Assembly: GCA_947624895.1 (NCBI GenBank)
Contig: CANQMK010000003.1
Coordinates: 1-59,204, forward strand
Source: an uncultured Oscillospiraceae bacterium
GTDB lineage: Bacteria; Bacillota; Clostridia; Oscillospirales; Oscillospiraceae
Direction of reading: 5' to 3'
Length of the DNA stretch: 59,204 nucleotides
In this document: piece by piece, positions 25,136 to 32,577 of the stretch
Layout: every line of letters starts with the position of its first letter
Numbering within the stretch: position 1 is the stretch's first letter
Position numbers and translations under genes: made by a program
Notes under the pieces: generated by a model
Told to the model about the DNA's origin: nothing
The model's input: the letters and a program-made list of their open reading frames with translations, nothing else
The model's database searches: none

Positions 25136-25280
25136 CGGTAGCACCTCCTTGGTAGTAATGGGCGGCCATTTCGTCGGCCGTATTTCGGTCAACGCCTACC
25201 TGCTCCAGCCGCCGGTAGGCATCTTCCCTGTCATCCTCGTCAACTGAGACCAGCAGTTCCATGATGAGGTCTTGCAACAT
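25128..25280 (-). CDS. Very small protein, first gene of the 25-kb operon
   Basis: 50 residues: MLQDLIMELLVSVDEDDRED then AYRRLEQVGVDRNTADEMAA. It is the first gene after P2 and overlaps the start of the next gene, whose RBS sits in its last codons. A helical protein of unknown role. Confidence 0.75.
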   Translation of the reverse strand: MLQDLIMELLVSVDEDDREDAYRRLEQVGVDRNTADEMAAHYYQGGATGG

Positions 25281-25360
25281 ATCCGATATGCTCCCCTCTG
25301 TTATCCGATTGGATAACTTGATGGTATCATTATACTTGACCTACCTGCTATGTCAAGTGT
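25278..25360 (-). promoter_or_regulatory. Promoter P2 with palindromic operators
   Basis: -35 TTGACA (25351-25356), 16-bp spacer, -10 TATAAT (25329-25334). Operator GTTATCC-N4-GGATAAC (25300-25317) is a perfect 7-bp inverted repeat. A second palindrome, CATATCCGATATG (25278-25290), sits 22 bp away. Two GAAAAC boxes lie upstream of the -35. Drives the operon to 16.3 kb. Confidence 0.83.
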
Positions 25361-25418
25361 TTTCAAACAATTTTCACAAGATTATTGCTCTAATAGTTTG
25401 TTTTCGCCTTTTCATCCG

Positions 25419-25712
25419 TTAGACGTACAGCTCGAAGAAGTTCAGCAGCTCTTCCAGGCTTTCAATCCTCTGCCCAAAGCAGTCGCCCTCGCTGGTGGTA
25501 CACCAAGCTCCGCCGCTTATTTGCCGGATGAAGATTGGGAACGCTCCTCCCTTGGCCTTCTCGATGAGCGATAGGAAGCTCTGCCGTTCCAGGTGTTCCA
25601 CCTGCTCTTTGGTCAATGGCTCCGGCGTCTCGTTCACCGGGCCACCGCACTGCTGGTAGAAGCGATCTTTCCGGTGGTTCCGGCGGTGCCTCATGTGCTG
25701 CTCATAGCTCAT
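25419..25712 (-). CDS. Unknown phage protein
   Basis: 97 residues. Basic N-terminus (MRHRRNHRKDRFYQQ) and a C-terminal WCTTSEGDCFGQRIESLEEL segment. Strong RBS AGGAGGAGGGATAGGAA. No terminator seen after it, so transcription may run on into P2. Confidence 0.7.
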   Translation of the reverse strand: MSYEQHMRHRRNHRKDRFYQQCGGPVNETPEPLTKEQVEHLERQSFLSLIEKAKGGAFPIFIRQISGGAWCTTSEGDCFGQRIESLEELLNFFELYV

Positions 25713-25739
25713 TTCCTATCCCTCCTCCTGAGCGGCCCT

Positions 25740-25850
25740 GTAAGGCCCGTAGCGGCCTTTTGTTGGCCGGTGGTGAAAGTGTATGTCCGATTGGTTAATC
25801 CTCGTTCCTGGCCTTGTACGGCGATTTTGTGGGGTGTTTCGTGATTGTGA
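25740..25850 (-). promoter_or_regulatory. Non-coding element with operator-like site
   Basis: Carries tgtccgattggtta (25784-25797), matching the operator consensus, and minus-strand AAATCGCCGTAC plus CATACACTTTCAC, which recur upstream of P4. No clear -35/-10. A 61-codon frame here lacks a convincing RBS and is not called. Confidence 0.45.
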
Positions 25851-26129
25851 TTAAGGTGAAGCGAGAAGCTCCGCCTCTCTGGCATAAACCTCATCCATCC
25901 TATCTGCCAAGTTTCTGGTCAGCCAGATATTCACCGGCGCAGGGAACGGATCCACGAAGCCGTCCAGCACGATTGCGTAGTAGCCGTCTCGCAGAGCTTG
26001 CTCCATTCCATGTTCGGCCCTGCTTTCCCTCCAGGCGTCCACGAGTTTGACCTTGTGGGCTTGAAGCTCCTCCAGGCTCATGCTTTCGATTGGCTTTCTC
26101 AGGAGGTCTTCAGCCTGCTTCCTCTTCAT
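25851..26129 (-). CDS. Unknown helical protein
   Basis: 92 residues: KRKQAEDLLRKPIESMSLEE, AHGMEQALRDGYYAI and APVNIWLTRNLADRMDEVYA. ATG at 26129 inside the end of the previous gene. Unknown role. Confidence 0.68.
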   Translation of the reverse strand: MKRKQAEDLLRKPIESMSLEELQAHKVKLVDAWRESRAEHGMEQALRDGYYAIVLDGFVDPFPAPVNIWLTRNLADRMDEVYAREAELLASP

Positions 26130-26496
26130 CGTGCTCACACTCCCCAACCGTTTCCCACTTGGTCTTCCACTGCTTCCTGATCTTCCAGTCGACGATCCTC
26201 ATGTCGTTGGCCTGGTCTTCGTCAATGACGAAGTCAATGCCGATGCCGCCGCACACCTGCGTCTCGACCCTGGCCCCCTTGTTCCGCTTGCGGATGAGCT
26301 TGTTCAGGGCTTCCACCGCATCGGCCTCAGTCTTGAAGGTGTGCTGGGCGACCCAGCCCTTCAAGTCCGGCTTCTCATTTTCCAGCACCCAGAAACCCAT
26401 GCCCATGTTCTTCATACCGGCGTCCCTGTAAAGGACCTGGTATCTGGCAAACAGTTCGATACCGTCAACTACCTTGCGTTCCTCGCACCTCTTCAT
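26110..26496 (-). CDS. Unknown phage protein
   Basis: 128 residues; GFWVLENEKPDLKGWVAQHT, then FKTEADAVEALNKL and an acidic end (DEEEAG). The middle resembles phage proteins with a short alpha/beta 'annotation' fold. No family assigned. Confidence 0.68.
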   Translation of the reverse strand: MKRCEERKVVDGIELFARYQVLYRDAGMKNMGMGFWVLENEKPDLKGWVAQHTFKTEADAVEALNKLIRKRNKGARVETQVCGGIGIDFVIDEDQANDMRIVDWKIRKQWKTKWETVGECEHDEEEAG

Positions 26497-26746
26497 GTTT
26501 TTGAACCTCCTTGTTATTTCTCCCGTACAGCTTCGTCACGAGGTCTACGCCCTCTTTGATGGCCGCCGGTATGTCCGTGCCGATCTGCCGGTAGAAGTCC
26601 GGGTGGACCATACACTCATAGGCCCTCGCCATCGTGCTTCGCTGCTCCGGGGATATGCCGATCCTGAAGTCCTTCGCAATTCTCAACGCCTCTTTGAGGC
26701 TGCCGGAGGCTACCGCCGCCCGGACTATGTCAGACTTCTTGACCAT
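26465..26746 (-). CDS. Conserved phage protein, first gene after P3
   Basis: 93 residues: VKKSDIVRAAVASGSLKEAL, RIAKDFRIGISPEQRSTMAR, AYECMVHPDFYRQIGTD. This helical family occurs widely in Clostridia mobile elements with no known role. ATG at 26746 follows AAAGGAGGCTCCGT. Confidence 0.75.
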   Translation of the reverse strand: MVKKSDIVRAAVASGSLKEALRIAKDFRIGISPEQRSTMARAYECMVHPDFYRQIGTDIPAAIKEGVDLVTKLYGRNNKEVQKHEEVRGTQGS

Positions 26747-26780
26747 ACGGAGCCTCCTTTCTGCCACCTCGTTCTGGCCG

Positions 26781-26840
26781 GTTATCCGATTGGATAACTT
26801 GATATTATGATTATACCACTTTACCTACCTATGTCAATAT
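26781..26840 (-). promoter_or_regulatory. Promoter P3 with palindromic operator
   Basis: -35 TTGACA (26832-26837), 16-bp spacer starting TAGGTAGGT, -10 TATAAT (26810-26815). Operator GTTATCC-N4-GGATAAC at 26781-26798. ACGAAAAC directly upstream of the -35 and GAAAACG about 40 bp further. A second operator at 22 bp is not clear here. Confidence 0.82.
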
Positions 26841-26902
26841 GTTTTCGTATTATATTTCAACGATTGCCCTATTTTTCAGTTCGTTTTCAATTCTCCGTAT
26901 GC

Positions 26903-26933
26903 AAAAAGAGAGCCCCGGCATCAACCGGGGCTC
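26903..26933 (-). terminator. Terminator after the BRO-type gene
   Basis: Arms GAGCCCCGG (26910-26918) and CCGGGGCTC (26925-26933), then TTTTT on the minus strand. Confidence 0.85.
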
Positions 26934-26938
26934 ATCCA

Positions 26939-27451
26939 TCAGATCTGGGGCTGGGCTATGTACTTCTTCAGCTCAACGAGGCCGAACAGAAGATTATCAA
27001 TCATCTTTTCCAGGTATTCGTTCCTGTCTGGAATGGGCGCCGGCGTCATCGGTGCCGGTTCGGCCTGCGGTGGTGCCGGCGGCTCCTTCGGCCCGATCTT
27101 GAAGGCGAACACCTCTCTTTCGAGCCACTCCCGGACTCCTTTATCGCATCCGACCATTTCCACCATCATGCGCCCGCACTCCGCCGACGTGAAGTACATC
27201 GGGCACGACTGCCTGGAAGCACCGCCGCCCCGTCCGTTCACCGGGTACATCAGCTTCACCAGCTTCACACAGCTCTGGGCCTGGGCTTCACGCTGACACC
27301 ACTTCGTCGGGTACTTCAGTCCGCAGGCTGCGAGGATGTCCCTCGCCGAATAGAGGGTTTCTCCCTCATTGAGAAGTACCCGGACCGACTTACCTTCCTG
27401 CTCCACCACGGCGACCCTGCCGATGAACTCCGTAGTTCCCGCACCGGTCAT
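26939..27451 (-). CDS. BRO-N-type phage antirepressor
   Basis: 170 residues. VRVLLNEGETLYSARDILAA, CGLKYPTKWC, and FTSAECGRMMVEMVGCDKGV follow the BRO-N layout of phage antirepressors. A proline-rich linker precedes a helical end (YLEKMIDNLLFGLVELKKYI). It may counter one of the repressors. Shares an operon with the 27448 gene. Confidence 0.8.
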   Translation of the reverse strand: MTGAGTTEFIGRVAVVEQEGKSVRVLLNEGETLYSARDILAACGLKYPTKWCQREAQAQSCVKLVKLMYPVNGRGGGASRQSCPMYFTSAECGRMMVEMVGCDKGVREWLEREVFAFKIGPKEPPAPPQAEPAPMTPAPIPDRNEYLEKMIDNLLFGLVELKKYIAQPQI

Positions 27452-27705
27452 GCCATCCCGCCTCCCTTCACGGCGTTGATGGCAAAGATGGCGTTGCAGA
27501 CCTCCATGTGGCCGGCGAACTCCTCCATCTTGGACATCAGGCTCATAACCTTGTCCCGGAGCTCGTAGAAAGCGAACGTCCCTCTGTCCCTCTCTTCCTG
27601 CTCTTCGCCTCCGATGTCGAGGAAGTGCAGGTAGGTGTGCTCGAACGCCTCCAGGTAGGCGTCCAGCTTTGCCGCATCCGTGCGGATCTCATCTGGTGTG
27701 ACCAT
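27448..27705 (-). CDS. Small helical protein, paralogue of the 4263 gene
   Basis: 85 residues. ATG at 27705 after GAAAGGAGACAGTGAAA. AYLEAFEHTYLHFLDIGGEE, TFAFYELRDKV and CNAIFAINA parallel the protein at 4263. The open frame upstream to 27855 is taken as a leader rather than coding. No known function. Confidence 0.72.
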   Translation of the reverse strand: MVTPDEIRTDAAKLDAYLEAFEHTYLHFLDIGGEEQEERDRGTFAFYELRDKVMSLMSKMEEFAGHMEVCNAIFAINAVKGGGMA

Positions 27706-27861
27706 TTTCACTGTCTCCTTTCGTGTAGTCTTGACAGCCGGAGGCAGCCGTGGTACACTGACACCATCTGGTGTGGTCTTCCGTGTAATGGGAGGCTGCT
27801 CAACTGCCGGAACCCATTGTGCGCCAACACTTTGGGTTCCTTTTTTGTTTCCCATGATTTG

Positions 27862-27930
27862 ATTATAAATGACCTACTACCTGTGTCAAGATATGTCCCT
27901 GGTTAAGTGGTCATATCCCCTCGGTTAAAT
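27862..27930 (-). promoter_or_regulatory. Promoter of the antirepressor operon with direct repeats
   Basis: -35 TTGACA (27884-27889), 16-bp spacer, -10 TATAAT (27862-27867). Upstream on the minus strand two direct repeats TTAACC-AGGG-(G/C)A-ATAT occur about 20 bp apart. The palindromic operators of P1-P4 are absent, so control differs. A ~155-nt leader follows. Confidence 0.72.
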
Positions 27931-27946
27931 CTCTGAAAACGAACAC

Positions 27947-27972
27947 AGCCCTGCGTCAAGCGACGCAGGGCT
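27947..27972 (-). terminator. Terminator after the XRE gene at 28002
   Basis: Arms AGCCCTGCGTC (27947-27957) and GACGCAGGGCT (27962-27972), a perfect 11-bp stem with T-rich sequence after it on the minus strand. Confidence 0.78.
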
Positions 27973-28001
27973 ATACTTTTGCTATCGTGAATACACTCTC
28001 A

Positions 28002-28328
28002 TTATCTCCCTTTTAAGATGACCCTTGCCATCTCTCCGATGGTCTCGATTTGGCTTGGCGACGGGTCCGCCTCTGCAAAAATTTTTTCGAGAATTTCGAG
28101 CTTTTCCGCCTCGGTTCCCTCTACCAGGTCTGGCAGCAGGTAATTGGGAGATACCTTGAGTTCACGGCATAGCGTGACGAACATCGGGAGGCTTGGCGTC
28201 TTTATCCCGCCCTCGATTTGCCGCAGATATGTGGCGTTGATGTTGCAAGCCTCGGCCAGCTTTTCGCTGGTCAGGCCCCGATCTTTTCTTGCGGCATTGA
28301 TCCGCTGTCCGAGCAGTTTTCTATCCAT
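28002..28328 (-). CDS. XRE-family transcriptional regulator
   Basis: 108 residues. An N-terminal Cro/C1 helix-turn-helix: LGQRINAARKDRGLTSEKLA, NINATYLRQIEGGIKTPSLP. ATG at 28328 after GAAGGAGGGCGGCT. Single-gene unit, divergent from the nuclease-like gene, so a candidate regulator of that gene or of the P1-P4 promoters. Confidence 0.88.
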   Translation of the reverse strand: MDRKLLGQRINAARKDRGLTSEKLAEACNINATYLRQIEGGIKTPSLPMFVTLCRELKVSPNYLLPDLVEGTEAEKLEILEKIFAEADPSPSQIETIGEMARVILKGR

Positions 28329-28390
28329 AGCCGCCCTCCTTCGTGTATGCTTTCCGGGAACAAACCCGCTACCCATAGCTTACATTCACA

Positions 28391-28486
28391 TTGACTTTCC
28401 TGGTAGCCGCCTTTAGAATATATCCTGTTAGCCGGTGGACAACATCTCTTTGGCCCTTGCCTGCCGGCAAAACCGCAAGGAGGGTA
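28391..28486 (+). promoter_or_regulatory. Promoter and RBS of the only plus-strand gene
   Basis: TTGACT (28391-28396), 17-bp spacer, TAGAAT (28414-28419). The RBS AAGGAGGG lies just before ATG at 28491. This gene has its own control, separate from the minus-strand operons. Confidence 0.65.
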
Positions 28487-28490
28487 CGGT

Positions 28491-29609
28491 ATGGGCAGTA
28501 ATCTCTACTATGTCAAGGACGGCAGAGCGGTCGAGATGAGCGAACAGCCATACAGTGAGGAAAAGGTCCTCCAGGACATCATCGCTCAGAACCCCAACAT
28601 TCTGCTTCGGTCATCGGAGCCTGACGGGGCAAGACTTTTCCTGGTCGCCCAGGAGTTCAGCATCGCCGAGGGCGGCGACAGCTCCAATTCCTATGCCATC
28701 GACCACTTGATGATAGATCAGGAAGGCACCCCCGTTCTGGTGGAGGTCAAGCGGAGCTCGGACACCAGGAGCCGGCGGGAGGTGGTCGCTCAGATGCTCG
28801 ACTACGCTTCCAGGGCCTCCACATGGGATGTCGGCAAGCTCCGGGAGAGCTTTCTCCACAAGAACGTCTCAATGGCCGGTTCGGAGTATGACACCGATGA
28901 CTTCTGGGGGCGGGTCGCAAACTGTCTGAGAGCCGAACGACTTCGGCTGGTATTTGCTGCCGATCTCATCCCAGACACCCTGAAGACCCTGATTGAGTTC
29001 CTCAACCGCAACCTGGCGGACATCGAGGTCTACGGCGTCGAGATCCGGCAGTATCAGGCCCAGGACGCCACCTTGCTCACGTCCGGTATCGTCGGCGGCG
29101 GGTCGGTAGATGCCCGGCGGGCCTCTCTCCGCAGTGTGGAGTGGGACGCAGACGCCTTCTCCGCATATCTTCTGGATCATGACCGGAAGGATGCCGTCGA
29201 GGTGTCTCAGGAGCTTCAGGCGTTCTCCGCCGAGCATGGGCTTTCCTGCCAGCCTGGGCAGGGGACAAAGTTCCCATCATTCCTCATCAAGCGGGGTCAG
29301 CTTCGGATTCTGACCGCAAGCTCATGGGTCAGGGGCAATCGGCACGTCTGTACCCTTGAGTTCTGCATCCGGGATCTCCTGGAACACCTCCCTGACGGCT
29401 GGAGCGATGAGCGGCTCAGGGCCACCCTGACTGATCTGCCAGGCGCCAACGCCGCCCGGATGTCTAAGCTGCTGTGGGACACCCCGCACTATCTCTACAT
29501 AGAAATGCGTGTCCTCGCCTCCGCCGAGGATATGGAGGCCCTGAAGGGTGCCATCCTCGGCATCTGCGGGGCGCTTTCAGAGAAACAGAACAACATCTCC
29601 ATCACATAG
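28491..29609 (+). CDS. PD-(D/E)XK-type nuclease-like protein (moron)
   Basis: 372 residues on the opposite strand to all other phage genes. Residues ~60-105: AIDHLMIDQEGTPVLVEVKR then REVVAQMLDYAS, the D...E-x-K core of the NucS/DUF91-like nuclease fold. The rest has no recognised family; the last ~100 residues (RLRATLTDLPGANAARMSKL) are an unknown domain. Own promoter, own terminator and reverse orientation fit a moron with a defence or host-benefit role. That role is inferred. Confidence 0.85.
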   Translation: MGSNLYYVKDGRAVEMSEQPYSEEKVLQDIIAQNPNILLRSSEPDGARLFLVAQEFSIAEGGDSSNSYAIDHLMIDQEGTPVLVEVKRSSDTRSRREVVAQMLDYASRASTWDVGKLRESFLHKNVSMAGSEYDTDDFWGRVANCLRAERLRLVFAADLIPDTLKTLIEFLNRNLADIEVYGVEIRQYQAQDATLLTSGIVGGGSVDARRASLRSVEWDADAFSAYLLDHDRKDAVEVSQELQAFSAEHGLSCQPGQGTKFPSFLIKRGQLRILTASSWVRGNRHVCTLEFCIRDLLEHLPDGWSDERLRATLTDLPGANAARMSKLLWDTPHYLYIEMRVLASAEDMEALKGAILGICGALSEKQNNISIT

Positions 29610-29624
29610 CCAGATACGCACAAA

Positions 29625-29658
29625 ACGGGCGTGGGAGCCAGCCAGCTCCTACGCCCGT
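29625..29658. terminator. Bidirectional terminator
   Basis: Arms ACGGGCGTGGGAGC (29625-29638) and GCTCCTACGCCCGT (29645-29658), one mismatch, with T-rich sequence on both sides. It separates the plus-strand moron from the end of the 40-kb minus-strand operon. Confidence 0.85.
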
Positions 29659-29669
29659 TCTTCTTTTCT

Positions 29670-29930
29670 TCATGTCTCTGCTTCGGCAATGACGGCCATA
29701 ATCTCGTCCATCCTCACCGTCAGCATGACACCAACACCGTGGGCCGAGATAGAAACCGTCCTGCCGGATTTGGACGCCATGATTTTGCACGGGTACTTCC
29801 TCGGCAGTTCCATCATTCTCACCGGCTTTCCCGTCGGGTCGATCTGGAAGTGGGAGACCGCACATTCTGACATGGCCTCCACCCCGTCAGGTTTGCCGGA
29901 GACATTTTCCGGCACACGTTTGACTTCCAA
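29670..29930 (-). CDS. Unknown phage protein, TTG start
   Basis: 86 residues from TTG at 29930 after AAGGGAGGAATATGC. SHFQIDPTGKPVRMMELPRK, MASKSGRTVSISAHGVGVML. Upstream in-frame codons cover the repeated element and are not included. Last gene of the P4 operon. Confidence 0.65.
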   Translation of the reverse strand: MEVKRVPENVSGKPDGVEAMSECAVSHFQIDPTGKPVRMMELPRKYPCKIMASKSGRTVSISAHGVGVMLTVRMDEIMAVIAEAET

Positions 29931-29934
29931 GCAT

Positions 29935-30037
29935 ATTCCTCCCTTCCGGCCATTTTGCACCCCTCTGGAGCCCCTGGAGCTGTTCCGAATGAGGGGATGG
30001 TTGATTGGCGAACCGTGGCTCGACCTACGCTGGTCAA
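29935..30037 (-). repeat. Intergenic element, diverged third copy
   Basis: Begins right after the stop of the 30038 gene. On the minus strand GTAGGTCGAGCCACGG, then AACCATCCCCTCA and AGCTCCAGGGG parallel the elements at 9416 and 37914. It lacks their operator. Confidence 0.5.
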
Positions 30038-30274
30038 TTACGGCTTTACGATCTGGAAGCCGGCAAACTGGGCAAGGCCGGCGCTTCCATCCTGGCACTG
30101 GTGCGGTATCTGCATTGGTGGAGTGTTCAGGTACGGGTTGCTGGCGAACTGCTGACTCTTCACCACAGCGGCCAGCAGGTCAGGGAGCTTTTCGGTCGGG
30201 ATCTCCGTCGGCTTCCCCGTTGTCAATGACCGGCCGCAGAGGGGGCACTTGTAAATCGCTCTGTACAGGCTCAT
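30038..30274 (-). CDS. Small zinc-binding-like phage protein
   Basis: 78 residues: YKCPLCGRSL near the start and IPHQCQDGSAGLAQFAGFQI at the end give Cys-Cys...His-Cys, a known pattern in Clostridia phage proteins without assigned role. Stop overlaps the element above. Confidence 0.72.
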   Translation of the reverse strand: MSLYRAIYKCPLCGRSLTTGKPTEIPTEKLPDLLAAVVKSQQFASNPYLNTPPMQIPHQCQDGSAGLAQFAGFQIVKP

Positions 30275-30807
30275 CAGATACCCTCCCGCTCAAAGTCCTT
30301 CCACATCTGAGAGGGACGGACCCCGTCGGACTCCTGGTACTTCCCGGCGTACCTCTGGGCAATCTCGCCCATGATGGTGTGGTAGTAGATCTGGCATATC
30401 TCCATGCCGGCGTAGATACGCACCGGCTGGACACAGCTCAGTTCCAGAGTCCACCGCCCGTGGAAGCCCACATCGCCAAAGCCCGCGGTGGCGTGGATAT
30501 TGATGCCCAGACGCCCGATAGAAGACCGCCCTTCCAGCATGGGGACCAGCCCCTCCGTCTTCGTGTACTCCATCGTCTGCGCCAGGTATATCCTGCCCGG
30601 CTCCATCAGGAAGCCGTCCTCAGGGATTTCCATGAGCTCGTAGTCGTTCGGGAGCCTGGCGTCCAGCTCCCGGTTCGTATAGACCAGCAGTTCCTTCCCC
30701 AGCCGCAGGTTGTAGCTGTTCGGGCCGAGGCGGGCCTCGTCGAAGCCCTCAATGAAGATGGCACCGGCGTCGTGCTGCCTCTTGATTTCATGACCTGAGA
30801 GTATCAT
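30274..30807 (-). CDS. dcd: dCTP deaminase
   Basis: Converts dCTP to dUTP (or directly to dUMP in bifunctional forms) for thymidylate supply. 177 residues: GPNSYNLRLG, the active-site stretch EGRSSIGRLGINIHATAGFG with its Glu, and GRWTLEL. Start overlaps the 30804 gene. Supports a phage that adjusts the host nucleotide pool. Confidence 0.9.
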   Translation of the reverse strand: MILSGHEIKRQHDAGAIFIEGFDEARLGPNSYNLRLGKELLVYTNRELDARLPNDYELMEIPEDGFLMEPGRIYLAQTMEYTKTEGLVPMLEGRSSIGRLGINIHATAGFGDVGFHGRWTLELSCVQPVRIYAGMEICQIYYHTIMGEIAQRYAGKYQESDGVRPSQMWKDFEREGI

Positions 30808-31232
30808 TCCGCTACGCCCCCTTCTCCGAGCATGAGGTGTCCGCTCTGGAACGTCTGGTAGAGGGTCTTCTCGTTCTTGCCCACCAGCTTCGGGAGAAAC
30901 AGCTCATCCATCGTGGCCTGCTCGGTCTCCACGAGGGCGACCTGGGCGGCGATCCAGTCCTTGACGTTCCGCCAGGCGATGCGTTCCGCCTGTTCCAGGT
31001 CACACTTCATCCGCTCCTTCTGCATGACCCGCATGACCCCCTGAGGGTTGGCCTCCAGCCGGAAGCCCTGAAGGAAGCCATTGCACTCCAGGCCGAAGGT
31101 GACGGCGGTTACGGAGCCGTTCTCTCCATAATCCATCATCACCCGCCGGGCACCGTGGGCGGCCAAGATGCCCTGGATCTCGCCGACGGTCTGGACAGCC
31201 GGCACCTTCGTGGTGTAGTTCTTAATCGGCAT
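30804..31232 (-). CDS. Conserved phage protein of unknown function
   Basis: 142 residues: MMDYGENGSVTAVTFGLECN followed by EQAERIAWRNVKDWIAAQVA and ATMDELFLPKLV. I recognise this family from many phages; no role known. Confidence 0.75.
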   Translation of the reverse strand: MPIKNYTTKVPAVQTVGEIQGILAAHGARRVMMDYGENGSVTAVTFGLECNGFLQGFRLEANPQGVMRVMQKERMKCDLEQAERIAWRNVKDWIAAQVALVETEQATMDELFLPKLVGKNEKTLYQTFQSGHLMLGEGGVAE

Positions 31233-31713
31233 CGGTAGTTACCTCCTTTGGTTTGTTGCGGTAGGCCAGCCATTTCTCGCCGTATGATGGGCCAAAATAT
31301 GCAGTTCCCATCACCGTGACACATTGCACCTGGCACCTTAGTCCTCCGTATATATCGACGATGCACCAACATCCGTCCGCATTGAACGGCTTCACCCACA
31401 CCGGCTCGCCATTTAACTCCCGCAGTTGCTCCAGTGTCAGCGGCACATTCTTTTCCGGCTCGGCCGGTGCTACCACCAGTCGCCCAACCCGATCAGCCTT
31501 CACAAGTTCGGCAATCCTGGAGATTGGAATGTACGGGTCGCCGCTGAACATCTCTGCAACAACAGCGACCTCTCCCGGAGTTAGCCCGGTGTCCTCGTAG
31601 GCAGCGAGTTTACTGCACAGCGTTTCAAGATCTACGGTATCGCCGTCATCGTTTATCGCAACAGGAAGCGCAGAGTCTTTCTCCCGGCAGTTCCAATAAG
31701 TCAGTCTTTCCAT
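31222..31713 (-). CDS. Phage protein with LAAYEDTGLTP motif
   Basis: 163 residues. KLAAYEDTGLTPGEV near residue 35 is a common module of Firmicutes phage proteins. The second half (VWVKPFNADGCWCIVDIYGG) is a short beta domain. Function unknown. Confidence 0.78.
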   Translation of the reverse strand: MERLTYWNCREKDSALPVAINDDGDTVDLETLCSKLAAYEDTGLTPGEVAVVAEMFSGDPYIPISRIAELVKADRVGRLVVAPAEPEKNVPLTLEQLRELNGEPVWVKPFNADGCWCIVDIYGGLRCQVQCVTVMGTAYFGPSYGEKWLAYRNKPKEVTTDAD

Positions 31714-31728
31714 GCTTACACCTCTGTT

Positions 31729-32445
31729 TTACGTCTTCTCGCCATCAAATCTTGCGCCGAGATCGAACACGCTCTTCCCCGGCCCTTTCATTGGTCTGGC
31801 GGTTCTTTCCTGAAGTTCTTCGAGCTTCCTCCAGTAGTCCGGCAAGAGCCGCTTCATGTTCCTCAGCTCCTTCAAGTTCTTGTTGCAACAGCACCAGCAC
31901 GACACCCTATCCAGGACATCGTAAAGGCGGACGGGACCGGCCCCGGCGTCTTCCTCCCAGGTGAAGCCCCTCTCGTAGCAGTAGGCCAGGCAGTCGGCTT
32001 CAGCCATCCCCCACGCCACAAGCGGCATGATCTTGTTCCCTTTCCGCTCTTTTTCGATGCGGGACTTCTCATCGGCGGCTATGCCTATGTATTCCTCGGC
32101 GCCTCTGGCGTACCGCTCCAGGACGGTCAGCTTGTCCCTCGTCCCCCAGCGGCACCGGCCGCCACACCAAGAGTACCCGAAGTGTGGGCCGTTTGGCCCA
32201 TTCACCGGCTTGTCAAACATCTTCCACTCGAAGTCGTAGTCCGGGCGGAGCTCCGTGTACCTGATGCCCCTTTCCTCCAGAATGAGCTTGACCCGATCCC
32301 GGATGTCATAGATGGCCTTGAACTCCATACCCGTGTCGTAGAACACTACCTCGTCCAGCGGCCACCCTTCTTCCAGGAGCCGCAAGAGCATCGCAAGGCT
32401 GTCCTTGCCGAAGCTCACACTTGCAATTCTTTTCACACCGACCAC
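31729..32445 (-). CDS. PAPS-reductase-like ATP-pyrophosphatase (first)
   Basis: 238 residues. SVSFGKDSLAMLLRLLEEG is the PP-loop (S-x-G-K-D-S) of the CysH/DndC superfamily. Later VFYDTGMEF, a Cys-Gly cluster (CGGRCRW) and a triple cysteine near the end (WCCCNKN) are consistent with the family. Start GTG at 32445 has only a weak RBS. Possible roles include DNA or tRNA sulfur chemistry, or sulfate metabolism. Unproven. Confidence 0.8.
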   Translation of the reverse strand: MVGVKRIASVSFGKDSLAMLLRLLEEGWPLDEVVFYDTGMEFKAIYDIRDRVKLILEERGIRYTELRPDYDFEWKMFDKPVNGPNGPHFGYSWCGGRCRWGTRDKLTVLERYARGAEEYIGIAADEKSRIEKERKGNKIMPLVAWGMAEADCLAYCYERGFTWEEDAGAGPVRLYDVLDRVSCWCCCNKNLKELRNMKRLLPDYWRKLEELQERTARPMKGPGKSVFDLGARFDGEKT

Positions 32446-32577
32446 AAACCGAGCTGGCTGTGGTCAACGGTCTAATCCTCCCATGCTACCGGCCCCAATG
32501 GGCTTTCACGCTGTAACAGGCCGCTTTACGCCGTGGCTTTATCAATCCCCCGGCAACCTGGTCTACCAGGCTTGGTG
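32446..32577 (-). other. Intergenic gap without a recognised feature
   Basis: 132 bp between the PAPS-reductase-like and HAD genes. The minus strand holds GCCACGGCGTAAAGCGG, faintly like the repeated elements. No promoter or gene is convincing. Confidence 0.4.

Noticed and set aside
25784-25797. A further full member of the paired-operator set
   Set aside because: The site itself matches the consensus, but neighbouring half-sites are about 20 bp away, not 22, and no promoter core is visible. Kept only as operator-like.
25709-25894. 61-codon minus-strand frame before the 25419 gene
   Set aside because: Covers an operator-like regulatory stretch, has no convincing RBS and no family match.
27706-27855. 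50-codon N-terminal extension of the 27448 gene
   Set aside because: The internal ATG has a strong RBS and the extension starts at the promoter's edge without an RBS; treated as leader.
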